Source: Mycobacterium sp. URHD0025
Lineage (GTDB): Bacteria; Actinomycetota; Actinomycetes; Mycobacteriales; Mycobacteriaceae
Length of the DNA stretch: 64,000 nucleotides
NCBI RefSeq assembly: GCF_000426065.1
Contig: NZ_AUEQ01000007.1
Coordinates: 372,001 to 436,000, forward strand
Reading direction: 5' to 3'
This document shows positions 27,636 through 37,921 of this stretch, one piece after another. Each line of letters begins with the position of its first letter. Within the stretch, counting starts at the first letter, position 1. Below the pieces are notes generated by a model that ran no database searches, had not been told where the DNA came from, and worked only from the letters and a program-made list of their open reading frames with translations. The translations under genes and the position numbers were made by a program.

Positions 27636-27685
27636 TTGAAGGCTACGGCAGAATGGTTTCAATCAGCAACTCTTCAGGAGGAGTG

Positions 27686-28144
27686 ATGCCCGAACCGGCG
27701 GGGCGCAGCGGTGACGTGACCTGGACCGATCCCGGTTGTCCGGTGGCCCGCACGCTCGACCTGGTCGGGGATCGGTGGAGTCTGCTCATCGTCCGCGACG
27801 CCATGGACGGGGCGCGGGCGTTCGGCGACTTTCAGCAGCGCACCGGCATCGCACGCAATATCCTGACCGACCGGCTACGCCGACTCGTGGAGCGCGGCAT
27901 CCTCGATCGCGAGGCGGCCCCGTCGGGCCGGCGGCAGGTGTACACGCTCACCCGGGCCGGGCGCGATCTGTTCGCCGTCGTCGTGGCTCTGCGGCAGTGG
28001 GGTGAGCGGCACGCGTTCGAGTCAGGCGAAACGCACTCGGTGCTCGTCGACGAACGCGGTCTCGCGCTCGTCGAATTGCGACCCACCGATACCCGTGGCG
28101 CCACGGTCGGCCCCGACAACACATCCGTGCGAAAGGACCGCTGA
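27686..28144 (+). CDS. HxlR-family winged-helix regulator
   Basis: 152 residues from ATG at 27686, with CAGGAGGAG just upstream. The HxlR domain covers about 14-110: CPVARTLDLVGDRWSLLIVR then DFQQRTGIARNILTDRLRRL, with a CPV cysteine near the N-terminus that in several HxlR proteins senses electrophiles or redox change. The tail (about 115-152) is polar. A much longer in-frame opening upstream (from 26870) is antisense to the MFS gene and is rejected. It probably binds the palindrome at 27615-27635 and controls the divergent exporter and itself. Confidence 0.88.
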   Translation: MPEPAGRSGDVTWTDPGCPVARTLDLVGDRWSLLIVRDAMDGARAFGDFQQRTGIARNILTDRLRRLVERGILDREAAPSGRRQVYTLTRAGRDLFAVVVALRQWGERHAFESGETHSVLVDERGLALVELRPTDTRGATVGPDNTSVRKDR

Positions 28145-28184
28145 ACGCGCGCGGCGCAAGGGCAACGGCATCACCGCGATCCCG

Positions 28185-29924
28185 CTATGCCGCGAGGCCT
28201 TCGGGCCGGCGCAGGATCGCGAACGAATGCCCGGACAACGCCGTGGATTCGGTGCCGACGGCGGGCTCACCCCAGGCCGTCACCACCTCGCCGGTCACCG
28301 GTACCGACACCCTGTCGGTGCCGAGATTGCAGGCGATGGACAGCTTGCCGCGGTGCATGATGATCCAGCGCCGTTGCTCGTCGAAGTCGATCGACATGTG
28401 GTCCAGCCATGGATCGGCGAGGTCGGGTTCGTTGCGCCGCAGGGCGATCAGCTGCCGGTAGATCTTGTGCAGCCGATCGTGGTCACCCTCCGTGACCTCG
28501 CCCCAGTTCAGCTTGGACCGCAGGAATGTCTCGGGGTCCTGCGGATCGGGGATCTCGTCGGCATCCCAGCCGTGCTCGGCGAATTCGGCCTTGCGCCCCT
28601 CGGCGGTGGCGCGGGCCAGTTCCGGCTCTGGATGCGAACTGAAGAACTGGAACGGCGATGACGATGCCCACTCTTCGCCCATGAAAAGCATTGCTGTGTA
28701 CGGTGATACGAGCGCCAAGGCGGCCTTGACGGCCAATTGGCCCGATGTCAGGCGCTGCGACGGCCGGTCGCCGACGGCGCGGTTGCCCACCTGATCATGC
28801 GTCACGGTGTAGGCCAGCAGTCGGGTCGCAGGAATGGTGGCGGTGTCCAACGGACGACCATGCCGGCGATGGCGGAACGACGAGTAGGTGCCGGCGTGGA
28901 AATACCCATGCTTCAACGTTTGCGCCAGAGTGGCCAACGATCCGAAATCGGCGTAGTAGCCCTGCCGTTCACCGGACACCGCGCTGTGGATGGCGTGATG
29001 GATATCGTCGTCCCACTGTGCGGTCAGGCCATAACCGCCGCGGTCGCGCGGGGTGATCAGCCGCGGGTCGTTCAAATCGCTTTCGGCGATCAAGGACAGC
29101 GGGCGGCCGAGTTCTTCGGCCAGGGCGTCGGTATCGGCGGCCAGCTCCTCGAGAAGATGGATCGCAGTGGTGTCCACCAGTGCGTGCACCGCATCCAGGC
29201 GCAGACCGTCGGCGTGGAAGTCGCGCATCCAGCGCAGCGCGCAGTCGATGATGTAGGTGCGAACCTCGTCGGCGTCGGCATCGGACAGGTTGATCGAACT
29301 GCCCCAGGGATTACTGCCGCTGGACAGATACGGGCCGAACCGCGGTAGGTAGTTTCCGGACGGGCCGAGGTGGTTGAACACCGCGTCGATCAGCACGCCG
29401 AGTCCACGGGCATGGCAGGCGTCGATGAGCCGGATCAGGCCGTCCGGGCCTCCGTAGGGCTCGTGCACCGCGTACCAGAGCACCCCGTCATAGCCCCACC
29501 CGTGGGTGCCGTTGAAGGCGTTGACCGGCATCAACTCCACGAAATCGACACCGAGTTCCACCAAGTGGTCGAGCTTTTCGATGGCGGCATCGAATGTGCC
29601 ATCGGGAGTGAAGGTTCCGGTGTGCAGTTCGTAGATCACGCCGCCGCAGATCGAGCGGCCCGCCCAGCCCGCGTCGGTCCACGCGTCCGGTGCGGGCTGC
29701 CAAAGCTGCGAGCGTCCGTGGACGCCGTCGGGCTGGCGCCCCGAGCGGGGATCGGGCAGAACCGTCTCGTCCTCGTCGAGAACGAATCCGTACCGGGCGT
29801 CGTCGCGGCAGCTGACCTCGGTTCGCCACCAGCCGTCGGCCGAAGGGGTCATGTCATGCAGCGTTCCGTCGACGTCGAGCCGCACGCGGTCCGGTATGGG
29901 TGCCCACACGGTGAATTCAGTCAT
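28185..29924 (-). CDS. treZ: Malto-oligosyltrehalose trehalohydrolase
   Basis: 579 residues. It releases trehalose from malto-oligosyltrehalose made by TreY. An N-terminal CBM48-like beta domain (about 1-95) precedes the GH13 barrel. Visible motifs are VLIDAVFNHLG, LRLDAVHAL with the nucleophile Asp, IAESDLNDP with the acid/base Glu, and VTHDQVGNR. Its ATG at 29924 overlaps the treY stop by 8 bases, so the two are coupled. It corresponds to Rv1562c. Trehalose is the sugar core of mycobacterial trehalose mycolates, and TreX-TreY-TreZ is one of its routes from glycogen or alpha-glucan. Confidence 0.96.
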   Translation of the reverse strand: MTEFTVWAPIPDRVRLDVDGTLHDMTPSADGWWRTEVSCRDDARYGFVLDEDETVLPDPRSGRQPDGVHGRSQLWQPAPDAWTDAGWAGRSICGGVIYELHTGTFTPDGTFDAAIEKLDHLVELGVDFVELMPVNAFNGTHGWGYDGVLWYAVHEPYGGPDGLIRLIDACHARGLGVLIDAVFNHLGPSGNYLPRFGPYLSSGSNPWGSSINLSDADADEVRTYIIDCALRWMRDFHADGLRLDAVHALVDTTAIHLLEELAADTDALAEELGRPLSLIAESDLNDPRLITPRDRGGYGLTAQWDDDIHHAIHSAVSGERQGYYADFGSLATLAQTLKHGYFHAGTYSSFRHRRHGRPLDTATIPATRLLAYTVTHDQVGNRAVGDRPSQRLTSGQLAVKAALALVSPYTAMLFMGEEWASSSPFQFFSSHPEPELARATAEGRKAEFAEHGWDADEIPDPQDPETFLRSKLNWGEVTEGDHDRLHKIYRQLIALRRNEPDLADPWLDHMSIDFDEQRRWIIMHRGKLSIACNLGTDRVSVPVTGEVVTAWGEPAVGTESTALSGHSFAILRRPEGLAA

Positions 29925-32184
29925 CGGTGCGCTCCAGCAGGGCCACCGGCGAATCGGCGAGCAGCGCGCTCACCGGCACCGGTCCAGTCCAGCTCCGGCC
30001 GCTGAGCAGATCCACCCACTGGCCGTCGGGCAGCGCCAATGATGTTTCAGCCCAGCCGGTTTCGGCCAGCGCCACGGTCCACCGGCACGCGGCCACCACC
30101 ACGTCGTCCCCGCGCAGAAACGACACCAGATGTGGCGCAGCGCTACCGGTGGCCGGCAGCGGCGTGTAGCCGCCGGTGAGAAATGTCTCCGGCCGGCGGC
30201 GGCGCAGGGCCAGCGCGGCGGTGGTCACCCGTAGCTTGTCATCGTCGCCGTGCTCCAACGCATCACGCAACGCCGTGTAATCGACCGGGCGCCGGTTGTC
30301 CGGATCGACCAGGCTGTCCTCCCTGGATTCGGTGCCCTGGTAGACGTCGGGGATGCCGGGTGCGGTCAGCTGGATCAGTTTCTGCCCCAGGCTGTCGTTT
30401 CGGGCGTGCGCGGCGAGGCGACTTACCAGCGCGGTCAGCTCGGCCGCGACCGGCCCGTCGAGCACCCGGTCCAGCCAGCCGTGCACCGCATCCTCGAAAT
30501 CCCCGCTCGGGTCGTGCCAGGACGTACGGGTGGCGGCTTCCCTGACGGCTTTCTCGGCGTAGGCGTGCAGTCGGCGGCGAAGCTCGTCGGTGACGATGCC
30601 GTCGACGGGCCAGATGCCGAAGATGTTCTGCCACAGGAAGAGCGCGGTGTCTCGATCTGGGGGAGTGGACACTGCCATCCACCGTTCGACCGAATCCGCC
30701 CACGTCACGGGCACCTGGGACAGCACTCCGATGCGAGCGCGGACATCCTCGCCGCGTTTGGTGTCGTGAGTCGACAACGTGGTCATGGTCTTCGGCCAGG
30801 CGCGCATCCGTGTCGACGTCCGCTGGTGGAATTCAGCGGTCGACACCCCGAACTGATCAGGTGCTCCGCCGACCTCGTTGAGAGACACCAGGCGCGCGTC
30901 ACGGTAGAACAGGCAGTCCTCGACGGCCTTGGCCGTCGCCGCTCCACACAACTGATTGAACCGGGACACCACCTCGGGGCTCATGGAAAGCGCCATCGCG
31001 ACGCTGGACAGCGCATCGGTGAGTTCAGTTGCAGCGCACGCTGTTTCCTGCAGTGCGACCGGAAGGATCGCCGCGAGCGCGGGATAGTCACTGCGGTATA
31101 CACCGATCCTGCTGACCAATGCGGCTACCGCCGTGGCGAGTGTCTCCTCATGCTGTGCGGTCACCGCGGCGATGGTTCGGCACAGCCGGCCCAACTCGCT
31201 GGCCAGGGTGTCGGTGACGGCGGTCGTCTTGAGCGCGAGTTCGGCGTCGGGGGCCGGACGGCCGCTCAGCGCCGTGAGTACGGCCTCCCCGGACGGGGCG
31301 ACGAAGAGGCCACCGATCTCGCGCAGGGCGTCATAGCCGGTCGTGCCGTCCACGGGCAGTGACGCGTCGAGGCACTCATCGGTGGCCAGGATCTTTTCCA
31401 CCACAATCCAGGCGTCGGGACCGGTGAGCTCGCGTAACCACCGCAGATAGCCTGCGGGGTCGGACAATCCGTCCGGGTGGTCGATACGCAGACCGTCCAC
31501 CAGACCTTCGTCGAACCAGCGCTTGACCTCCACGTGGGTGGCATCGAAGACGGCGCGATCCTCTTGACGCAGCGCTGCCAGCGACGTGATCGAGAAGAAG
31601 CGACGGTAACCGCAGACTCCGGTGCGCCAACCGGTCAGTCGGTAGTGCTGACGGCCGTGCACCTGCTCACCGCTGCCGGCGCCGGTGCCCGGTGCGATCG
31701 GGAAAACCAGGTCACCCAGTCGCAGCAGTTCGCCGTCGACAACCAGATCGGCGACATCGCTGTCGGAACCCAGGACCGGCAAGACAATCCGACCCTCATC
31801 CAGTTCCCAGTCGATGTCGAAGTAGTCGGCATAGACCGACCCCCGGCCGTGTGTCAGAAGATCCCACCACCAGCGGTTCTGTTCCGGGTGTGCGACGCCG
31901 ACGTGGTTGGGCACGATGTCCACGATCAGGCCGATGTTCCGAGCGCGGGCCGCCTCGGACAGCCGCCGCAACCCGTCCGGACCGCCGAGCGCGGACGACA
32001 CCGTGGTGGGGTCGGTGACGTCGTAACCGTGCGTGGATCCCTCTGCCGCGGTGAGGATCGGCGACAGATACAGATGCGAGACGCCCAGGCGGTCGAGATA
32101 GTCGAGCAGATTCACCGCATCGTCGAATGTGCAGCCGTCGCCACGCATCTGGAGCCGATACGTGGACAGGACCGGGCTCGCCAT
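29917..32184 (-). CDS. treY: Malto-oligosyltrehalose synthase
   Basis: 755 residues from ATG at 32184. It isomerises the reducing-end alpha-1,4 bond of maltodextrin to alpha-1,1. It starts MASPVLSTYRLQMRGDGCTF, as TreY proteins do, and has GLIVDIVPNHVG, DGLRIDHPDGL and IVVEKIL as GH13 motifs with a late WQNIFGIWPVDG block. The frame is open a further 88 codons upstream, but that stretch is antisense/out of frame within treX and is not part of the protein. It starts one base after the treX stop and overlaps treZ by 8 bases, so treX-treY-treZ is one tight operon. It matches Rv1563c. Confidence 0.96.
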   Translation of the reverse strand: MASPVLSTYRLQMRGDGCTFDDAVNLLDYLDRLGVSHLYLSPILTAAEGSTHGYDVTDPTTVSSALGGPDGLRRLSEAARARNIGLIVDIVPNHVGVAHPEQNRWWWDLLTHGRGSVYADYFDIDWELDEGRIVLPVLGSDSDVADLVVDGELLRLGDLVFPIAPGTGAGSGEQVHGRQHYRLTGWRTGVCGYRRFFSITSLAALRQEDRAVFDATHVEVKRWFDEGLVDGLRIDHPDGLSDPAGYLRWLRELTGPDAWIVVEKILATDECLDASLPVDGTTGYDALREIGGLFVAPSGEAVLTALSGRPAPDAELALKTTAVTDTLASELGRLCRTIAAVTAQHEETLATAVAALVSRIGVYRSDYPALAAILPVALQETACAATELTDALSSVAMALSMSPEVVSRFNQLCGAATAKAVEDCLFYRDARLVSLNEVGGAPDQFGVSTAEFHQRTSTRMRAWPKTMTTLSTHDTKRGEDVRARIGVLSQVPVTWADSVERWMAVSTPPDRDTALFLWQNIFGIWPVDGIVTDELRRRLHAYAEKAVREAATRTSWHDPSGDFEDAVHGWLDRVLDGPVAAELTALVSRLAAHARNDSLGQKLIQLTAPGIPDVYQGTESREDSLVDPDNRRPVDYTALRDALEHGDDDKLRVTTAALALRRRRPETFLTGGYTPLPATGSAAPHLVSFLRGDDVVVAACRWTVALAETGWAETSLALPDGQWVDLLSGRSWTGPVPVSALLADSPVALLERTDD

Positions 32185-32185
32185 G

Positions 32186-34351
32186 TCAGGCCGTCTTGCG
32201 AAGTACGAGCAGTGACCGGGCCTGCAGCGAGATCTTCTCGCCCGCGGCCACGACCAGTTCGGAAGTTCCCGTCGGGTCGGCCGTGTCCAGGTCGGCAGTC
32301 CACTCCTTGGCGTAGTCGCCGTTCGGCGTGACGAAATCCTGCTCGTGGTCGTTGGCGTTGAAACACAACAGGAATGAATCGTCGACCACGCGTTCCCCCC
32401 GGGCGTTGGGAGCCTCGATGGCTTCGCCGTTGAGGAACACGGCCACACAGGTGCCCAGACCGGTGCCCCAGTCCTCGGGGGTCATCTCGGTTCCCGACGG
32501 GGTCAGCCACGCGATGTCGCGGACCTGGTCTCCGCTGCGGATCGGTTTACCGTCGAAGAACCGGCGGCGCCGGAACACGGGGTGCCGCCTGCGGAAGTCG
32601 ACCACTTTGCGGGTGAAATCCACCTGATCGGCGTTGGTCTCGAGGAGCGACCAGTCCATCCAGGACAATTCGGAGTCCTGGCAGTAAACGTTGTTGTTGC
32701 CCCGCTGGGTCCGGCCGATCTCGTCACCGTGGGCGATCATCGGAGTGCCCTGGGAGAGCATCAGCGTTCCCATGATGTTGCGCATCTGCTTGGCGCGCAG
32801 GGCCACGATGTCGGGATCGTCCGTCGGCCCCTCGACACCGCAGTTCCAGGACCGGTTGTGGCTCTCGCCGTCGCGGTTGTCCTCACCGTTGGCCTCGTTG
32901 TGCTTCTCGTTGTAGGACACGAGGTCGTTGAGGGTGAATCCGTCGTGGCAGGTGACGAAGTTGATGCTGGCGCCTGGGCGGCGGCCGGTGGCCTCGTACA
33001 GATCCGAGGAACCGGTCAGCCGGGAGGCGAACTCGCCCAGGGTCGCGGGCTCACCCCGCCAGTAATCGCGCACAGTATCGCGGTATTTCCCATTCCATTC
33101 GGTCCACAAACCTGGGAAGTTGCCGACCTGGTAGCCGCCCTCGCCGATGTCCCACGGCTCGGCGATCAGCTTCACCTGGCTGACCACCGGGTCTTGCTGG
33201 ACCAGATCGAAGAACGCCGAAAGCCGGTCCACGTCATAGAATTCGCGGGCCAGCGTGGAAGCCAGGTCGAATCGGAAGCCGTCGACGTGCATGTCCAGCA
33301 CCCAGTACCGCAATGAGTCCATGATCAATTGCAGGGTGTGCGGGTGCCGGGCGTTGAGGCTGTTGCCGGTGCCGGTGAAATCCTTGTAGTACTCCGGCTG
33401 TCCGTCGAGCAGCCGGTAGTACGCGGCGTTGTCGATGCCCCGGAAATTGATGGTCGGACCGAGGTGGTTTCCCTCTGCGGTGTGGTTGTAGACCACATCG
33501 AGGATGACTTCGATCCCCGCGTCGTGGAACGCCTTGACCATGGTCTTGAACTCGGCTACCGCACCGCCTGCGTGCCGGGTGGCCGCATATTGGAAGTGCG
33601 GGGCGAAGAACCCGACGGTGTTGTAGCCCCAGTAGTTTCGCAGTCCGAGGTCGAGCAGCCGGTGATCGTGCATGAACTGGTGCACGGGCATCAGCTCGAT
33701 CGCGGTGATGTTCAGCGACTGGAGGTACTCGATCACCACCGGATGGCTCAACCCCGCATACGTGCCGCGGAGTTCTTCGGGGATTCCGGGGTGCGTCTGG
33801 GTCATCCCCTTGACGTGTGCCTCGTAGATCACCGTGTCGTGATACGGAGTTTTGGGTGCGCGGTCCGAGCCCCATTGGAAGAACGGGTTGATCACCACGC
33901 TGGTCATGGTGTGTCCCAGGGAATCGACCTGCGGCGGGCTTCCGGTACCAGCAGGATCGGCCGTCAAGTCGTAGGAGAACAGGGCCTGGCTGAAATCGAA
34001 GTCACCGTGGAACGACTTGCCGTACGGGTCCAGCAGCAGCTTGCTTGGGTCACACCGATGTCCGCTGCCGGGATCCCATGGGCCGTACACCCGATAGCCG
34101 TAACGCTGTCCGGGGGTGACGGTGGGCAGGTAGGCGTGCCAGACGTAACCGTCGACCTCTTCGAGGTTGATCCGGTGCTCGGTACCGTCCTTGGCGATCA
34201 GGCACAGTTCGACGCGTTCGGCGACTTCGGAGAACAACGAGAAGTTGGTGCCCGCACCGTCATAGGTGGCGCCGAGCGGATAGGGCTCACCAGGCCAGAC
34301 GGTCGACATCGGCGTGGGAACTGAGGTTGGCACTTCGGACGACGGCGGCAT
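32186..34351 (-). CDS. treX: Glycogen debranching enzyme, isoamylase type
   Basis: 721 residues from ATG at 34351, which has GGTGAAGG just upstream and lies 4 bases after the acyltransferase stop; the longer opening to 34399 would overlap that gene. It cleaves alpha-1,6 branches in glycogen/alpha-glucan to feed TreY. CBM48 lies at about 20-130 (YPLGATYDGAGTNFSLFSEV), and the GH13 barrel has VILDVVYNHTAEG, FRFDLASTL, LIAEPWDIGEGGYQ and TCHDGFTL. It corresponds to Rv1564c (TreX/GlgX). An ATG at 34309 is a less likely start. Confidence 0.95.
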   Translation of the reverse strand: MPPSSEVPTSVPTPMSTVWPGEPYPLGATYDGAGTNFSLFSEVAERVELCLIAKDGTEHRINLEEVDGYVWHAYLPTVTPGQRYGYRVYGPWDPGSGHRCDPSKLLLDPYGKSFHGDFDFSQALFSYDLTADPAGTGSPPQVDSLGHTMTSVVINPFFQWGSDRAPKTPYHDTVIYEAHVKGMTQTHPGIPEELRGTYAGLSHPVVIEYLQSLNITAIELMPVHQFMHDHRLLDLGLRNYWGYNTVGFFAPHFQYAATRHAGGAVAEFKTMVKAFHDAGIEVILDVVYNHTAEGNHLGPTINFRGIDNAAYYRLLDGQPEYYKDFTGTGNSLNARHPHTLQLIMDSLRYWVLDMHVDGFRFDLASTLAREFYDVDRLSAFFDLVQQDPVVSQVKLIAEPWDIGEGGYQVGNFPGLWTEWNGKYRDTVRDYWRGEPATLGEFASRLTGSSDLYEATGRRPGASINFVTCHDGFTLNDLVSYNEKHNEANGEDNRDGESHNRSWNCGVEGPTDDPDIVALRAKQMRNIMGTLMLSQGTPMIAHGDEIGRTQRGNNNVYCQDSELSWMDWSLLETNADQVDFTRKVVDFRRRHPVFRRRRFFDGKPIRSGDQVRDIAWLTPSGTEMTPEDWGTGLGTCVAVFLNGEAIEAPNARGERVVDDSFLLCFNANDHEQDFVTPNGDYAKEWTADLDTADPTGTSELVVAAGEKISLQARSLLVLRKTA

Positions 34352-34355
34352 GCCT

Positions 34356-36521
34356 TCACCACCAACCGGTCGCCGCTGCCATCTGACGGCCGAGTTCACC
34401 TGTCATCGTGCGCATGTATGTCGTGGAGATGTGGTGAGAATCGTGGTACATCAACACATTTCCCTCAACCACGCGGCAATAGTCCTTACGGCACACCGCA
34501 TCGCTCATGTCGAGTGGCTTGAGCAGAGGAAACCTTCCGACGAAATCCAGTGTGGGGTTGTGGTCGGAGAGTACCTTGGACCGCTCGATGCCGCACGAGA
34601 TCGAGTCGCCGCCGTTGGCCAGGCAGTCATACGGGAAGTACGGCTGGCCGTTTCGGGTCAACCACGGCGTGTCGCGCATCGCGAGCACCGGAATGTTGTT
34701 CTGGGAGAGCGTGTCCCAGACTCCGATGTAGGTACCTGGCATGACGTCGCCGTCCTTGATGTTCCACGGCCGGGTCGAGGTGGTGAACACGTAATCGGGG
34801 CGGTCGGTGATGAGCTGGGCCATCACCTTTTGGTTCCACTCGTGGCACTTGGGGTACGGGCGGTTGTCGCCCATCACCAGTGGCGTCTCTTCCGTGGTCA
34901 GCGGACAACCCATCTTGAGGTAGGTGACCACCTTGAAGTGGTGTCGTCGGCCCAGCAGGTCCAGTGCGGTGATCCAGTGCTCGGCGTGGGAGCCACCCGC
35001 CACTGCGACGGTGCGCGTCGCGTTCTTGTCGCCGTATGTGCAGTTGATGATGTCGGTGTTGCCGAAATCGCTGATGCAGCCGTCGGTGGTCGAGGCCGGC
35101 AGATCATCCTTGGCCTCGAGCACCGTGGGACGCATCGGCAGCTTGGGCACCCGCGCGTGGTCGATCAGTGCCCGTGCTCCCGGATAGTCGCGGGCCGACA
35201 GGCCGGACAGTTCCTTGCCGTTGGCGCGTTGCACGGTGACATGCTCGCGCCAGGTGAACGAGGTCGCCGTCAGTGCCACACCGAGCAGTCCGACGATGGA
35301 GCCGAGCACGATGGTGGGTCGTCGCAGCCGAACCCGCCACGGCACGGCCGGTGTGGTGGTGGCCTTTGCCTTCTGCGATCGCAGCGGCTCCTCGATGTAG
35401 CGCGTGGTGAGCCAGGCCAGAACCCCCGAAATCAGCAGGACGATCGTGCCCTCGAGGAAGTTGGCGTGGGCGTGGCCCGAGTACGACAACCAGAAGATCA
35501 GCAACGGCCAGTGCCACAGATAGAGGGAGTACGCCATCGATCCCAGTGACACGAACGGCTTGGTCGCCAGCATCCGGTTCGGGGCGGGCAACCGCTGGCC
35601 CACGCTCGGATCGTCGGTCCGGTTGGCGGCGGTCAGGATGAAGATGACGGTGGCCCCGACCGGAACCAGTGTCCACGGCCCGGGAAACTCTTTGACTCCG
35701 TCGATCCACCAGCCACACGACACGATCGCGGCCAGTGAGACGGTTGCCAGCACGGTGCGCAGCCACATCGGCCACCGCACCGCCGGGACCAGGGCGCCGG
35801 CGAGTGCGCCGATCAGCAGCTCCCAACCGCGGGCAAAACTGTTGTAGTAGGCGGTGGCCTGGTCGTTGTTGTGCGCGATGATCGCGTACACGAAGGATGC
35901 GATGGTCAGCGCGCTCAGTAACACGATGAACGCGGTGCGCAGGTGGCGGCCGAACAGCCGACGCCCCAGGAAGGCGAACCCGAAGACCAGCAGCAGGAAC
36001 GCCAGATAGAACTGCCCCTGGACCGACATGGACCAGATGTGCTGCAGCGGGCTGACCGCCTCACCGGCGCGAAGGTAGTTCGCGGCAGTGTTGGCCAGCT
36101 CCCAGTTCTGGTAGTAGCCCAGGCTTGCCAGGCTTTGGTCAGCAAACGTTTCCCAACGCGTCTCGGGCTGCACGAGGATCGTCAGCACCGCAGCTGCGGC
36201 AAGTACCACGACGAGTGCGGGTAGCAATCGGCGAATCAGCCTGACCACTTCGGGAAACGGCCACAGCGGAGCGTCGGCGTTGAGCGCGATCCGGAGCATC
36301 TTGCCGCCGAAGAAGAATCCGGACAGTGCCAGGAAAACGTCGACACCACCGGAAACCCGGCCGAACCAGATGTGGAACATCGCTACGAGAGCGATCGCGA
36401 TACCGCGCAGTCCGTCCAGATCGTGGCGGTAGAAACCCGATGTACGGGTACCCATTGCCGCGCGTGGAACGGAACCGGATTCGGTGCCGGGCTCCGTCCG
36501 GGGGGCGTCAAGGGTTTTCAT
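34356..36521 (-). CDS. Acyltransferase-3/SGNH-type membrane O-acyltransferase
   Basis: 721 residues from ATG at 36521. After a short polar N-terminus, an acyltransferase-3 domain of about 10-11 helices spans about 35-385 ([33 protein letters not shown] with the catalytic His-Asp-like pattern). The extracytoplasmic part (about 430-721) is an SGNH hydrolase-like domain: [10 protein letters not shown] carries the block I serine and DSHHIS near the C-terminus the block V Asp/His. This two-part layout is that of OatA-like cell-envelope acyltransferases; it matches Rv1565c. The target sugar or peptidoglycan residue is not known. It is first in the run that leads into treX and diverges from bioA. 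Confidence 0.9.
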   Translation of the reverse strand: MKTLDAPRTEPGTESGSVPRAAMGTRTSGFYRHDLDGLRGIAIALVAMFHIWFGRVSGGVDVFLALSGFFFGGKMLRIALNADAPLWPFPEVVRLIRRLLPALVVVLAAAAVLTILVQPETRWETFADQSLASLGYYQNWELANTAANYLRAGEAVSPLQHIWSMSVQGQFYLAFLLLVFGFAFLGRRLFGRHLRTAFIVLLSALTIASFVYAIIAHNNDQATAYYNSFARGWELLIGALAGALVPAVRWPMWLRTVLATVSLAAIVSCGWWIDGVKEFPGPWTLVPVGATVIFILTAANRTDDPSVGQRLPAPNRMLATKPFVSLGSMAYSLYLWHWPLLIFWLSYSGHAHANFLEGTIVLLISGVLAWLTTRYIEEPLRSQKAKATTTPAVPWRVRLRRPTIVLGSIVGLLGVALTATSFTWREHVTVQRANGKELSGLSARDYPGARALIDHARVPKLPMRPTVLEAKDDLPASTTDGCISDFGNTDIINCTYGDKNATRTVAVAGGSHAEHWITALDLLGRRHHFKVVTYLKMGCPLTTEETPLVMGDNRPYPKCHEWNQKVMAQLITDRPDYVFTTSTRPWNIKDGDVMPGTYIGVWDTLSQNNIPVLAMRDTPWLTRNGQPYFPYDCLANGGDSISCGIERSKVLSDHNPTLDFVGRFPLLKPLDMSDAVCRKDYCRVVEGNVLMYHDSHHISTTYMRTMTGELGRQMAAATGWW

Positions 36522-36598
36522 GGTCGAGGCCAATTTACCTAACATCGGCCTGCCGCTCATATTTCGGATGCGTGCGTCACAGTCTGTGAGCAAAGCGC

Positions 36599-36604
36599 TA
36601 GGCT
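36599..36604 (+). promoter_or_regulatory. Candidate -10 box TAGGCT for bioA
   Basis: TAGGCT ends 8 bases before the GTG at 36613, and there is no ribosome site between them, so bioA may be leaderless. No TGAAC-GTTCA BioQ palindrome was seen in 36522-36612, unlike the bioF and bioB promoters. Confidence 0.4.
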
Positions 36605-36612
36605 GCGCGACT

Positions 36613-37911
36613 GTGGCTGAGCTGACCCCGGCGCAGATCAATGCCATCGACGCGGCCCACATCTGGCATCCCTACAGCGCCATGAGCGCGGAGGCGCTTC
36701 CGCCGGTGGTGGCGGTCGGTGCCAAAGGCGCGTGGCTGACAGTGATCGACCCTGTCGATGGCGCGCCGATCGAGGTGATCGATGCGATGGCGTCATGGTG
36801 GACCGCCGTGCACGGACACGGGCACCCGGTGCTGGACCGGGCGATCTCGGATCAGCTCGCCACCATGAACCACGTCATGTTCGGCGGTCTGACCCACGAA
36901 CCGGCCGCACGGTTGGCTCAACTGCTGGTCGAACTCACCCCCGAGGGCCTGGAGACGGTGTTCTTCAGCGATTCCGGGTCGGTGTCGGTCGAGGTGGCGG
37001 TCAAGATGGCGCTGCAGTACTGGCGCAGCCTGGGCAGGGGTTCCAAGCACAGGTTGATGACCTGGCGCGGCGGCTATCACGGCGACACCTTCACCCCGAT
37101 GAGCGTGTGCGATCCCGACGGCGGCATGCACTCCCTGTGGACTGACGTCTTGGCGGCTCAAATTTTCGCGCCGGCCGTTCCCGCCGATTATCAGCCGTCC
37201 TACAGCGAGGAGTTCGAACGCCAGCTGGCCGAGCATGCCGACGAATTGGCCGCGGTGATCGTGGAACCCGTCGTACAGGGCGCCGGCGGGATGCGCTTTC
37301 ACGACCCGCGCTACCTGTCGGACCTGCGCGCGATCTGCGATCGCCATGACGTGTTGCTGATCTTCGACGAGATCGCCACCGGATTCGGCCGGACCGGCAC
37401 GTTGTTCGCCGCCGAGCACGCCGGGGTCAGCCCCGACATCATGTGCGTCGGGAAAGCGCTGACCGGTGGTTACATCACGCTCGCCGCGACGTTGTGCACG
37501 CGAGAGGTCGCGCGGACCATCAGCGAGGGACAGCCCGGAGTCCTCATGCACGGTCCGACGTTCATGGCCAACGCGCTGGCCTGCGCGGTGGGTGTGGCGG
37601 CGGTGGAACTGCTGATCAGCGGCGACTGGCGGACCCGGGTGGCCGAGATCGAGGTCGGGCTGCGGGAGGGTCTCGAGCCGGCTCGCGCGCTGCCGGGCGT
37701 CGCCGATGTCCGGGTGCTCGGCGCCATCGGCGTGATCGAGATGCGGGAGCCGGTGAACATGCCGGTGGCCACGTTGGCGGCGTTGCGTCACGGAGTCTGG
37801 CTGCGTCCGTTCGGGAAGCTGATCTACGCCATGCCGCCATTCATCTGCACACCGCAGGAGGTGGAGCAGATCACCGCCGGCATGGTCGGCGTGGCCCGTG
37901 CACTAACCTGA
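36613..37911 (+). CDS. bioA: Adenosylmethionine-8-amino-7-oxononanoate aminotransferase
   Basis: 432 residues from GTG at 36613; the frame is open upstream to 36484, but those codons overlap the divergent gene's start and lack family sequence. It transfers the amino group of SAM to KAPA, giving [12 protein letters not shown] lies at about 16-24, and the PLP lysine is Lys281 in [11 protein letters not shown], preceded by [15 protein letters not shown]. It corresponds to Rv1568. Its stop codon TGA is the first three bases of the BioQ palindrome that serves bioF, so bioFD has its own promoter inside the end of bioA. Confidence 0.96.
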   Translation: MAELTPAQINAIDAAHIWHPYSAMSAEALPPVVAVGAKGAWLTVIDPVDGAPIEVIDAMASWWTAVHGHGHPVLDRAISDQLATMNHVMFGGLTHEPAARLAQLLVELTPEGLETVFFSDSGSVSVEVAVKMALQYWRSLGRGSKHRLMTWRGGYHGDTFTPMSVCDPDGGMHSLWTDVLAAQIFAPAVPADYQPSYSEEFERQLAEHADELAAVIVEPVVQGAGGMRFHDPRYLSDLRAICDRHDVLLIFDEIATGFGRTGTLFAAEHAGVSPDIMCVGKALTGGYITLAATLCTREVARTISEGQPGVLMHGPTFMANALACAVGVAAVELLISGDWRTRVAEIEVGLREGLEPARALPGVADVRVLGAIGVIEMREPVNMPVATLAALRHGVWLRPFGKLIYAMPPFICTPQEVEQITAGMVGVARALT

Positions 37912-37921
37912 ACGGTGTTCA
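37904..37921 (+). promoter_or_regulatory. BioQ operator and -10 box ahead of bioF
   Basis: TGAACGGTGTTCA (37909-37921) is a perfect TGAAC-N3-GTTCA palindrome, the core reported for BioQ in M. smegmatis. TAACCT (37904-37909) fits a -10 box immediately upstream and shares a base with it. The same block CTA-R-CCTGAACGGTGTTCAA occurs at bioB (40995-41014). The operator overlaps the bioA stop codon. Confidence 0.75.

Noticed and set aside
26870..27685. Long plus-strand opening before the HxlR gene
   Set aside because: Antisense to the MFS gene; the HxlR domain and a strong ribosome site start at 27686.
32185..32448. Longer treY start
   Set aside because: The added stretch lies inside treX in another frame and is Arg/Ser/Pro-rich; TreY proteins begin at MASPVLSTYR.
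36522..36612. BioQ box ahead of bioA
   Set aside because: No TGAAC-N3-GTTCA palindrome is present in this region, unlike bioF and bioB.
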